Shown here: positions 8,239 to 15,801 of the stretch, one piece after another
Layout: each line of letters begins with the position of its first letter
Position numbering within the stretch: position 1 is the first letter of the stretch
Made by a program: the position numbers and the translations under genes
Assembly (NCBI RefSeq): GCF_017592555.1
Contig: NZ_JAGFNS010000006.1
Span: 62,001-126,000, forward strand
DNA from: Actinoplanes flavus
GTDB lineage: Bacteria > Actinomycetota > Actinomycetes > Mycobacteriales > Micromonosporaceae
Length of the DNA: 64,000 nucleotides
Reading direction: 5' to 3'
Notes under the pieces: generated by a model
What the model was told of the DNA's origin: nothing
Database searches by the model: none
The model's input: only the letters and a program-made list of their open reading frames with translations

Positions 8239-9093
8239 TTGGCCCGTCGTTACCGAGTCGGTCCGGGCGAATTCCACTCCACCCCACCGGTCCAGCCTGC
8301 TAGTGACGTGGATCTACGCGGGCTGCGCGAGCGGCACTGGCGACTGCTGTCGCTAGTGGCCGAACATGCGCTTCTGGACAGCGAGTGCGCCGCCGAATTG
8401 ATGTTCGGCAGCCGTCCAGCAGCGGTGCGGCACCTGCAAGCCCTGGCGCGAGCCGGATTGGTGTGGCGATTCGCGCGCGATGACGATCGCACCCACCGCG
8501 CCTTCTACGAGGTCAGCACGAACGGCGTGGATGCCCTGACCGCCCGAACGCGGGCCAGCGGACTTCCGGTGCCCGTCAACCTCGGCGGCGCTCACCGCGA
8601 TCAGTACGTGACCAACCACGTGCATGTCGGCTTGGTCCGCGCAGCCAAGGCCAGCGAGGGCCGGGCCTGGCTGTATAGCTGGCACCGCGGCGTAGAGGCC
8701 GCCGCCGGGATGCGCCGGCTCGGCATCTCCTCCGTGTATCCGCAGGCTGCGGGAACGTGGCTGGAGAACGGGCGGGTGCTGCGGTTCCTGCTGCATGTCG
8801 ACGACGACCGACACTCTCTGTCCAGCGAGCCACCTCCGGCAGCGCAGGCGCTGGCCGGCTACCGCCTCGGCCGTACCGGAATTCCGGCGACCGCGCTACT
8901 CGTGCTGGCCTCGACCGCCGAACGCGAAGCCGAATTGCATCGCAACCTGACTGCACAACCTCTGCCAGTGCCGGTCGCCGCGACCACCCCGCAGCGCCTC
9001 TATGCCCTCGGCGACCCCAGCGCGAAAATCTGGACCCCGACCTCCACGGAGCCGGGTCGACTGGTCCGGCTGATCGACGTCGCGCCGTACTGA
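8239..9093 (+). CDS. Replication-relaxation family protein
   Basis: A 284-residue protein resembling the replication-relaxation family, common on actinobacterial plasmids and integrative conjugative elements and related to plasmid relaxation/replication regulators. The N-terminal part (residues 30-100) looks like a winged helix: LREEHW-like helix, then SRPAAVRHLQALARAGLVWR. A conserved Tyr/His/Trp-rich middle (NHVHVGLVRAAK, WLYSWHRG) follows. The best start is the TTG at 8239; no ATG or GTG fits closer. A second family member follows at 9361. It may bind the element's DNA, perhaps the repeat sites at 10378-10594. Confidence 0.65.
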   Translation: MARRYRVGPGEFHSTPPVQPASDVDLRGLRERHWRLLSLVAEHALLDSECAAELMFGSRPAAVRHLQALARAGLVWRFARDDDRTHRAFYEVSTNGVDALTARTRASGLPVPVNLGGAHRDQYVTNHVHVGLVRAAKASEGRAWLYSWHRGVEAAAGMRRLGISSVYPQAAGTWLENGRVLRFLLHVDDDRHSLSSEPPPAAQALAGYRLGRTGIPATALLVLASTAEREAELHRNLTAQPLPVPVAATTPQRLYALGDPSAKIWTPTSTEPGRLVRLIDVAPY

Positions 9094-9360
9094 CGTCCCC
9101 GGGCCATGGCACCGATCTTCGGTGACGGGGTGGCCGTCGGTGGGCTGTCCGCGGGGATGACCGCCCAGGTGATCGCTGCGGGGTCAGTCTTGATCCGGAT
9201 CCCCAAACGGACACCCTGTGTGGCCTGACAGTGCAGGTCATCCCCACTGTCGCCAGTTCCGCGCATGTGCAGACAGACCCTCTACCTGGGGTCTCCCCGG
9301 GGGTACGCGAACATCTCCGAACTCCTCCTCATCGACCTCCTCGATCGAAAGGCGTCGCCT

Positions 9361-10245
9361 ATGCAAGATGACTTCCTGAGAATCCAATCCCGCCTGACGG
9401 ACCGCGACCACGTTCTGCTCGGCTGGCTTGCCGACCACGGCGTACTCACCTCCTTCCAGATCGCGCACGCGCTCTATCCGTCGCTCGACTTCGCCCAGCG
9501 ACGGCTGCGCAAGCTCTGCGCAGAGGATGTCGACCTGCTCGCACGATTCCGCCCGTTCCGCGCCGAGGGCGGCACGTGGCCCTACCACTACGTGCTCGGC
9601 CAGCGCGGCACCGAGGTCGTGGCCGTCGCCCGCGGCACCGAACTGCCGCGCAAGGACCAAGCGCGCAAGCGGCGCTGGCACCTGACCAACCGGGCCAACC
9701 TCCCCCACCTGCTGGGCGTCAACCAATTCTTCACCGACCTGGCGGGGTACGCCCGAACCCACCCACACGCCAGCCTCGACCGCTGGTGGCCGGCATCGCG
9801 ATTCACCACCTTCGCCGGATTCATCGAGGAAGGCGACTCACCCACCCTGATGGCCGCAGTACCGAAAGTGCGCCCGGACGGGCACGGCATCTTCACCGAA
9901 CACGGCCGCAGCGTGCCGTTCTTCCTCGAACACGACACCGGCACCGAGCCACTCACCACCCTGATTGGCAAGATCGACGGCTATCTCGACCTCGCCTACC
10001 ACCTCGGCCGCGATCGACCAGTGCTGTTCTGGCTTCCCACAGCCCTTCGGGAACGCCACCTCCACCAGCGACTCACCGAAGCCGGGATCCGCTACCCCAT
10101 CGCCACTGCCGCCCGTGACACGGCCGCACAACGCGCGCTCAGCCCCGCCGACAACCTATGGCAGGTCTACCAGGTTCCCGGCGCCCGTCTCCGGCTCACC
10201 GATCTCGCCAATCTGACCGGCACCGCCGACCCAACCTCGGACTGA
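9361..10245 (+). CDS. Replication-relaxation family protein (second copy)
   Basis: A 294-residue relative of the protein at 8239-9093, with a winged-helix N-terminus (SRLTDRDHVLLGWLADHGVL then a DFAQRRLRKLC recognition region) and the family core: HYVLGQRGTEVVA, NRANLPHLLGVNQFFTDLA and a FFLEHDTGTEPL segment resembling a nuclease-like strand. The ATG at 9361 follows a GAAAGG and opens at the usual family start; a longer in-frame version from 9265 is less likely. Two such proteins in tandem indicate a plasmid or conjugative-element origin. Neither a TraB/FtsK translocase nor a replication initiator is in the window. Confidence 0.7.
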   Translation: MQDDFLRIQSRLTDRDHVLLGWLADHGVLTSFQIAHALYPSLDFAQRRLRKLCAEDVDLLARFRPFRAEGGTWPYHYVLGQRGTEVVAVARGTELPRKDQARKRRWHLTNRANLPHLLGVNQFFTDLAGYARTHPHASLDRWWPASRFTTFAGFIEEGDSPTLMAAVPKVRPDGHGIFTEHGRSVPFFLEHDTGTEPLTTLIGKIDGYLDLAYHLGRDRPVLFWLPTALRERHLHQRLTEAGIRYPIATAARDTAAQRALSPADNLWQVYQVPGARLRLTDLANLTGTADPTSD

Positions 10246-10377
10246 GCGGCTACCCGGCCTCGAAGGCGACGATCCATCGCATGACGATCGGATCGTTGCG
10301 CTGGACATCTGATGCCGGCTCCCACCGAGCCGTCCCGCCCCATACGGAAATCGATGTTGAGTCACCCCGGTCACCGT

Positions 10378-10594
10378 TGACAGGTTCTGTCAGGGCCTCT
10401 GAGCCGTGATTCGATCGCCTTCCCGCTATTGATCAACGTGCGCGTCTGACAGCTCCGCCGTCCAGTCCTTCACGCGGGATTCTGCCGGAAGCGCCTCTGA
10501 GCTGGCCTGTCAGATTGCATGGCCAGCACAGGGATGTTCTCCGTCCGCATTCGGTCCAGCGTGACCGGAGGCGGTTCCTGACAGAACCTAACAG
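10378..10594. repeat. Four CTG(A/T)CAG sites, with an inverted 17-19 bp pair
   Basis: The 530-base space from 10246 to 10776 has no convincing gene. It holds CTGTCAG at 10387 and 10507 and CTGACAG at 10446 and 10578, spaced 59, 61 and 71 bases. The outer two are extended: TTGACAGGTTCTGTCAGGG at 10378-10396 and, in the opposite orientation, TCCTGACAGAACCTAACAG at 10576-10594. TGACAGGTTCTGTCA is itself a palindrome. This could be an operator array, a plasmid origin or a transfer site. Confidence 0.5.
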
Positions 10595-10776
10595 TCCACG
10601 ATGACCGAGCGTCGGACTGGCAGCCTGCTCTGCCCGCAGCCTCGCGGCCCCAACCGAGCCTGCCGTCCTAAACCACCGTCCGGCAGCATGCCGGACGAAA
10701 TCCTTCCCATGATTGGAGGCCTCATGCGATTCGTGACCGTCTGCTTCCCGCAGCTCAACGCCCCTCAAGGAGGACG

Positions 10777-11070
10777 ATGGTTCGACGCCGTGATGACCAA
10801 CGGCTGAATCGCCGCTCATCACGCGGCCCCTCGCCCGCTACCCCGACTCGGTCAGCGGGCGAACTCGTCTCGGAAGACAACCCGCACGCGGACGTGCCCG
10901 GCCACCCTGACGCTCGCGGCACCTTGCCGATGGCCCGCCATCTGACCGACCTCGCCATCGAGGACGAGATCCAAACCCTCGCCGCCGAAGCAGCACTGCC
11001 AACTCCCGATCAAGCCGCCCGCCTTGCCCGGCTGCTACGGCTACATCAATGCAGGCGTCGCACAGCCTGA
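10777..11070 (+). CDS. Small hypothetical protein, 97 aa
   Basis: A 97-residue protein with a strong ribosome binding site (AAGGAGGACG directly before ATG). The N-terminus is basic and disordered; the C-terminal half (TDLAIEDEIQTLAAEAALPT onward) predicts two amphipathic helices rich in Ala and Leu with Arg at the end. No family is recognised. A possible 27-codon leader frame at 10724-10807 (ATG behind TTGGAGG) overlaps it and could couple translation. Element-specific accessory function is likely but unknown. Confidence 0.5.
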   Translation: MVRRRDDQRLNRRSSRGPSPATPTRSAGELVSEDNPHADVPGHPDARGTLPMARHLTDLAIEDEIQTLAAEAALPTPDQAARLARLLRLHQCRRRTA

Positions 11071-11485
11071 CCGTTCCCACTTCCCGGTCGGACGCGGCAC
11101 CGCTGCCGCGTCCGGCCGTTTACAAGATCGCCAGCCGCGGTCTGAGCCCGTGCGGGCATGTCCTTGATGTGGATCAAGTGCGCCGACCGTTTAGAGACGT
11201 ACCGCGACAGGGGGACATCGCGATGCTGATATTTGCTGGCCGGGCGGTTCGCGAGAGGGTTATCCGGCGGCCGAGCATCCGTGTCGTCGAACGAGCATGG
11301 CCCATCCGGGGAGGTCAAGACGCGATTCGTCCGGAAGTTTGCGAAGGTAGCGCCACGCCGACCGCCCATGTGGCGTTGTACGAGACGAGATCACCGGCCT
11401 TGTAACCGCTGAAGCCGAAGAGATCCAATCTCTTCCAAACCGAACGAATGTTCGACAAGATGTGATCTCAAGGGGGGTGACTTCG
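11071..11485. other. 415-base stretch with no supported gene
   Basis: Open frames exist on both strands here, but none has a good start site or a recognisable product. The last 80 bases are A/T-richer (around 11420-11475), consistent with a promoter for the following DUF5131/tcmP pair. Confidence 0.35.
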
Positions 11486-12271
11486 ATGGCGGACCGAAGC
11501 GGGATCGAGTGGACCGAGGCGACGTGGAATCCAACGACCGGCTGTGACCGCATTTCCCCTGGCTGTGACAACTGCTACGCCTTGGCACTGTCGCGGCGAC
11601 TCAAGGCTATGGGGTCGGCGAAGTATCAGACGGACGGCGATCCGCGGACCTCTGGGCCTGGTTTCGGTGTTGCACTACACGAGGACGCCCTGAACATTCC
11701 CCGGCGATGGCGAGATCCGCGAGTTGTGTTCGTCAACTCGATGTCGGACCTGTTCCACGCCCGGGTGCCGGTGGCCTATGTGCAGCAGGTTTTCACGGTC
11801 ATGCGAGAAACCCCTCGACACACCTATCAGGTGCTCACCAAACGCGCATCCCGGCTTGCCAAGCTCGCGCCGCTCCTCGACTGGCCGCCAAACGTATGGA
11901 TGGGCGTCAGCGTCGAGACGGCCGATCAACTATTTCGCATCGACGATCTCCGACGCGTTCCTGCCGCTGTCCGGTTCGTCTCGGCGGAACCCCTACTCGG
12001 ACCGTTGGCGAACATGAACCTATCCGAGATCGACTGGCTCATAGCTGGGGGCGAGTCCGGACCGAACAGCCGTCCCGTCCAGCCCGCCTGGGTGCGGGAG
12101 GTACGCGACCAGTGCGAGGCTGCGGGCACTGCGTTCTTTTTCAAGCAATGGGGCGGCCGCACATCAAAGTCCGGCGGACGCGAATTGGACGGACGCGAGT
12201 ACTCATCGATGCCCGCACCGTCCACTGGTGCAGACGCGGCCGACGCTCGACTTCTCCTCACGCGGAGCTAA
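11486..12271 (+). CDS. DUF5131/phage Gp37-Gp68 family three-Cys-motif protein
   Basis: A 261-residue protein of the DUF5131 family, distantly related to radical-SAM enzymes. The N-terminal three-Cys motif is C20-x6-C27-x2-C30 (GCDRISPGCDNCYA) preceded by the typical IEWTEATWNP. Other family landmarks are NSMSDLFH (near residues 83-90), TYQVLTKRA, WMGVSVE, FVSAEPLLGP, WLIAGGESG and FFFKQWGG near the end. Function is unknown; the Cys triplet could hold an iron-sulfur cluster, though its spacing differs from the classic CX3CX2C. The ATG at 11486 follows AAGGGGGG. The next gene is TcmP, the known genomic partner of this family, so the two probably act together. Confidence 0.85.
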   Translation: MADRSGIEWTEATWNPTTGCDRISPGCDNCYALALSRRLKAMGSAKYQTDGDPRTSGPGFGVALHEDALNIPRRWRDPRVVFVNSMSDLFHARVPVAYVQQVFTVMRETPRHTYQVLTKRASRLAKLAPLLDWPPNVWMGVSVETADQLFRIDDLRRVPAAVRFVSAEPLLGPLANMNLSEIDWLIAGGESGPNSRPVQPAWVREVRDQCEAAGTAFFFKQWGGRTSKSGGRELDGREYSSMPAPSTGADAADARLLLTRS

Positions 12272-12354
12272 CCCGCAGGGTCCCGGCGAAGGATTCCGCG
12301 CAGCGGTGTTGCCGTGCGACACTGCTGCGTGACGCCGGGTAGTCAGGGGGATCA

Positions 12355-13449
12355 ATGCCGGTTGACGGTGATGTGCCATGGCCGTGTGCGCCCCATACGG
12401 AGGCCAAGCACAACATCTACCGCCGCTATCTGGAGCGATGGTTTCCGATATTGCTGGCTTACGAGAACTCGTATCCGTCGGTCACCTACGCGGAGGGGTT
12501 CGCCGGCCCCGGCATCTACAGCGGCGGCGAACCCGGCTCGCCGGTCATCGCCATACGTGCGTTGACGGCCAAGGTTCCGCCCACCAAGGGCGTCGCTCGG
12601 TTCCTGTTTGTCGACGACGACGAGCGCTGTACCAGCATGCTCAAATCGACACTGCGGGAAGCGTTCCCCGACCGCCCCCGATCCGACCATGCGATGCCCG
12701 TCAACATCGTCCCCGGCACGTGCGCCACCAACCTTGAGCCCGAGCTCGACAAGATGAAGGCCTGGGGGCAGCCGATCTTCGCCAACCTCGACTCCTGGGG
12801 TAACGCCCCAGTGCCCTACCGGCTACTGCAACGCCTTGCCACAAACGTTTCCAGCGAAGTCATCGTCACTCTCCAGCCACAGCACTTCGTCCGCTTCGTC
12901 ACCAAAATGGGCCCAGCAGCCGATGAAGTCTTCGGCGGAGATCCGACCTGGCGTTCGGTCACCGAACTCGCGGCAGAGGCGAAGAGCCGGCACATTCTCA
13001 CCTGCTACCGACAAGCGCTGCACACCGCCGGCTTCGAGTATCTGCTGGACTTCGAACTGGTTCCTCGCAACGGGCAGCCGTTGTATCTCGTCTTCGGCAC
13101 CGGGCATCCGCTCGGCGTGAAGAAGATGAAGGACTCCCTCTGGGAGGTCGATCGCACCCAGGGAGTCGGCTTCCGCGATCCCCGCGACGAACAAGCCGAG
13201 ACACTGTTTGACATCACCGCACCGGAACTCGGCCCGTTGACCCGGCTACTTGTTCAGAAACTTCGCGACAACGGACCCACCCGGATCGAGGATCTCCGCA
13301 AGTTCGCGCTTTTCGAAACGGTCTACCGCGAGGAACACGTCATCAGAGCCCTCCAGCCTCTGACGGATCAGGGCGTCATCACCAGCGACCGTCGTGGCAG
13401 CCTCCGCAGGTCCTCCATCGTCTCCCTCGCCCCGACCCCGGGCCGGTGA
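12355..13449 (+). CDS. tcmP: Three-Cys-motif partner protein TcmP
   Basis: A 364-residue protein of the TcmP family, defined by genomic association with three-Cys-motif (DUF5131) proteins. Seen here: HTEAKHNIYRRYLERWFPIL near the start, AGPGIYSGGEPGSPVIA, a LFVDDDE-like strand, then FANLDSWGN and the C-terminal helical/winged-helix-like part (ITSDRRGSLR). The AGPG...GSP and VDDDE arrangement is reminiscent of a Rossmann methyltransferase fold, which is inference only. The ATG at 12355 follows AGGGGGATCA. It lies 83 bases after the DUF5131 gene on a mobile element, a setting compatible with defence or nucleic-acid modification, but no activity is established from sequence. Confidence 0.85.
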   Translation: MPVDGDVPWPCAPHTEAKHNIYRRYLERWFPILLAYENSYPSVTYAEGFAGPGIYSGGEPGSPVIAIRALTAKVPPTKGVARFLFVDDDERCTSMLKSTLREAFPDRPRSDHAMPVNIVPGTCATNLEPELDKMKAWGQPIFANLDSWGNAPVPYRLLQRLATNVSSEVIVTLQPQHFVRFVTKMGPAADEVFGGDPTWRSVTELAAEAKSRHILTCYRQALHTAGFEYLLDFELVPRNGQPLYLVFGTGHPLGVKKMKDSLWEVDRTQGVGFRDPRDEQAETLFDITAPELGPLTRLLVQKLRDNGPTRIEDLRKFALFETVYREEHVIRALQPLTDQGVITSDRRGSLRRSSIVSLAPTPGR

Positions 13450-13571
13450 ACGCGAATCCCGAGCGCTGCACACAGCTCCGCGAAACAACGAGGTTGCTGC
13501 GTACACAACCGACCCGAGCCCGTCTTGCTCGGCCATTTCGACTGCGTTGCCATCGGGACGCGGACTGAGCG

Positions 13572-13604
13572 CTGCGGCATTCGACGCAGCGTCGAATGCC
13601 GCAG
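13572..13604. terminator. Perfect hairpin between convergent genes
   Basis: A 14-bp perfect inverted repeat (CTGCGGCATTCGAC / GTCGAATGCCGCAG, 5-base loop) followed by GGTTTCTCC. It lies between tcmP (+) and the minus-strand gene ending at 13642 and would serve as a two-way terminator. Confidence 0.65.
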
Positions 13605-13641
13605 GGTTTCTCCGATGCACGTTCTTGAGACCCTCCCACGT

Positions 13642-14094
13642 TCAGGCCTGCAGAACCTCGCGGAAGCCCTTGAGCAATGCCTCCAGCTCGTCAACCTTCG
13701 CAGCGAGCTCTTCCAGCTTTGCTTCGTTTTCCCTGTCGACCTGGATGGTGTCGGAGGTGTTGAGCTTACGTAGGGCGCGTTCAGCCTCCTCGCTGCTAGA
13801 CCCATTGCGAACCGCATTGATGACCGCGCCGGCCTCGCTCCCGATCTTGTACACCACCACGTAGTGGTTCTGGTTACGTGGAAGCTCGGCGGGAAGGTGA
13901 CCCAGACCCATGTTCGCCAGCTCGGCGCTGATCGTCGCCACTACGTTGACCTTTAGCCGCTGGTAGCCACTGAGGTAGCGCAGGTCCCACATGGATACTC
14001 GCAGAACGCCACCGCTGCTGCGCACGTCAGCGTCAAGCTCCTGCCACGTCTCATAAGCAGCCTCGTACTCGTCATCCGCGTCATACTGCGCCAC
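13642..14094 (-). CDS. Hypothetical protein with C-terminal coiled coil, 150 aa
   Basis: A 150-residue acidic protein. The N-terminus (DADDEYEAAYETWQELD) is strongly acidic, the middle has a YLSGYQRLKVNVVATISAEL segment, and the last 35 residues (ENEAKLEELAAKVDELEALL) form a clear coiled coil. It starts at GTG with AAGGAC about 9 bases upstream. Codon use is less GC-biased than in the flanking chromosome, in keeping with the mobile element. The family is not recognised. It lies just downstream of the integrase on the same strand, after a gap of 97 bases. Confidence 0.6.
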   Translation of the reverse strand: MAQYDADDEYEAAYETWQELDADVRSSGGVLRVSMWDLRYLSGYQRLKVNVVATISAELANMGLGHLPAELPRNQNHYVVVYKIGSEAGAVINAVRNGSSSEEAERALRKLNTSDTIQVDRENEAKLEELAAKVDELEALLKGFREVLQA

Positions 14095-14191
14095 TAGTAA
14101 GTCCTTATCGGAGGGAGGTAAGCGTTACGCCAGTCTGGTTTAATTTTCTACTTCGGTCAAGGTTTGATTTTAGATGCTTCGGCCCACTCGG

Positions 14192-15796
14192 TTAGAGGCC
14201 AGCGGCATCCTCGCCGAACCTCCACTTCCAGCCCAAGCGGTGACGGCCGAAGGGGCGACGGCTGCCCTTACCTGCTGGGAGGAGCGTGATGTCCGCGACC
14301 AGCCGGATGATGTCGCGTTTGACGGCTACCTCGTCTCCCAACTCGGCCCAGGCCTCGACTGCATGCTTGCCGATCCGGCCTCGGAGCACCGGTGGGATGC
14401 CGGCCTCGGAGGCTCGGGCCTCGTGCTGGGCGATCTGATCGAGGAGGCCCTTCTCGGCGCGAGCGAAGCTGATCGCGGTCACCTCGCCGTTCTCGGCAAG
14501 CCGCCGCCAGTCCTCCAACTCGGCGCGCAGCCGGGCGGCCTCGGCGCGGGCGTGGGCCACCTCGGCGTCGGACGCGGCCTGCGCGGTCAGGATCTCGTAA
14601 ATGTCCTCTCGTAACAGCCACGCCACCACCACCCGCTGCACGAACTCGTCCATCAGATCCATCGGCGCCGCCACGCAACGCTTGTTCAGGCACGAGTACA
14701 CATCACGCGACCAGTTACGCCGCCTGGCGAGCTGGCGTGAGATCGGGCCGCCGCACACTCCGCAGGGGACGACGTAGGACAGCAGGTACACCGCCCGTCC
14801 CGCGCGGGTGGTCTTGCGGGACGGGTCCTTCAACATGCGGACGGACGCCCAGTAGGTGTCCTCGTCCACGATCCCGTCCCAGATCCCGTCCCCGACGATC
14901 TCGCCACGCAGTACCCGCTTGCCGATGTAGGCGGGCCTCAGCGCGATCACGCGAACTACGCCGCGCATCCACTTCGTCCCCTGCGGGGACGGCACGCCCC
15001 GCGCGTTCAGCTCGTCCGCGATCCTGATCAGCGGAATGCCGCTGGTCACCTTGTCATAGATCTCCCGCACGATCCCCGCCCGGGTGTACTCGCTGGTCGT
15101 GCCGTCCGGCGCGGTAGCGATCAACACCTCGTCGTCGGGCTCCTGTCGCTCCAGGGCTCGGGTACGGGTGTGGTAGATCCGCCGGTACCCGTACGTCACC
15201 CGGCTGTGCGGGCGACCCGCCTCCGCCGCGCCGACGATGCCGCGCAGCACGTTGTCGCGAATCGAGTCGGCCAGCCATTCCGCCTGCACGGCCTGGAAGC
15301 CGAGCATCATCCGGTCGTTCTTGTCGCGCAGGTCGTACAGAACCCCGCCCACCAGCCAGAAGTTCAGGCCGACCTCGGTGCACATGTCACGGATCTTCAC
15401 GTACACCGAGAGGTCGCGCTGGTTGCGGGAGATCTCCCAGATCACCAGCACGTCGCCCTTGCCAGTCTGGATCGCGTCGATCAGCCGCTCGAATTCCTCC
15501 CGCTCCTTCGTGGCGTGGCGGCTGGCCGACCGGTCGTTGTCCGTGAAGGAGGCCGAGTCCGTCCACCCGTGGGAGGTGATCTCCTTGACGTTGAGCACGC
15601 CCTGATCGTGGACGCTCTTGCCCTGTTCCTTCTTGTCCTGCGAAGCCCTCTGATAGCGCAGCGCTCGCACCTCGGCGCCACCCGCCAGCAAGGCCGTCTT
15701 GGTCTCGAACCGATTCGCGTTTCGCGGCCGCGCCGCCCGCCGTACCATCGATGCTGTCCCGTTTCCCCTGGTAATCGGTACCAACGCATCGACCAT
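14192..15796 (-). CDS. Large serine recombinase (site-specific integrase)
   Basis: A 534-residue large serine recombinase that would integrate and excise the element at att sites. The N-terminal resolvase domain has the catalytic YQRAS (Ser about 52), the VHDQ segment and VIWEISRNQRD. A recombinase domain with GYRRIYH and RGVPSPQGTKW, a zinc ribbon (CGVCG ... SCLNKRC, about residues 350-385) and a coiled-coil region follow, as in phage/ICE integrases. The start may be 15796 or the Met at 15748. It reads away from the NACHT gene and is only 5 bases from that gene's stop. This is typical of an integrase next to its attachment site and marks the right boundary of the element. Confidence 0.9.
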   Translation of the reverse strand: MVDALVPITRGNGTASMVRRAARPRNANRFETKTALLAGGAEVRALRYQRASQDKKEQGKSVHDQGVLNVKEITSHGWTDSASFTDNDRSASRHATKEREEFERLIDAIQTGKGDVLVIWEISRNQRDLSVYVKIRDMCTEVGLNFWLVGGVLYDLRDKNDRMMLGFQAVQAEWLADSIRDNVLRGIVGAAEAGRPHSRVTYGYRRIYHTRTRALERQEPDDEVLIATAPDGTTSEYTRAGIVREIYDKVTSGIPLIRIADELNARGVPSPQGTKWMRGVVRVIALRPAYIGKRVLRGEIVGDGIWDGIVDEDTYWASVRMLKDPSRKTTRAGRAVYLLSYVVPCGVCGGPISRQLARRRNWSRDVYSCLNKRCVAAPMDLMDEFVQRVVVAWLLREDIYEILTAQAASDAEVAHARAEAARLRAELEDWRRLAENGEVTAISFARAEKGLLDQIAQHEARASEAGIPPVLRGRIGKHAVEAWAELGDEVAVKRDIIRLVADITLLPAGKGSRRPFGRHRLGWKWRFGEDAAGL

Positions 15797-15801
15797 AGCT
15801 G

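Noticed and set aside
11049..11405. 118-codon frame between the small protein and DUF5131
   Set aside because: Starts inside the previous gene without a ribosome binding site; the composition is typical of a non-coding high-GC frame.
14174..14614. Open frame antisense to the integrase
   Set aside because: Shadow of the integrase codons; no start signal.
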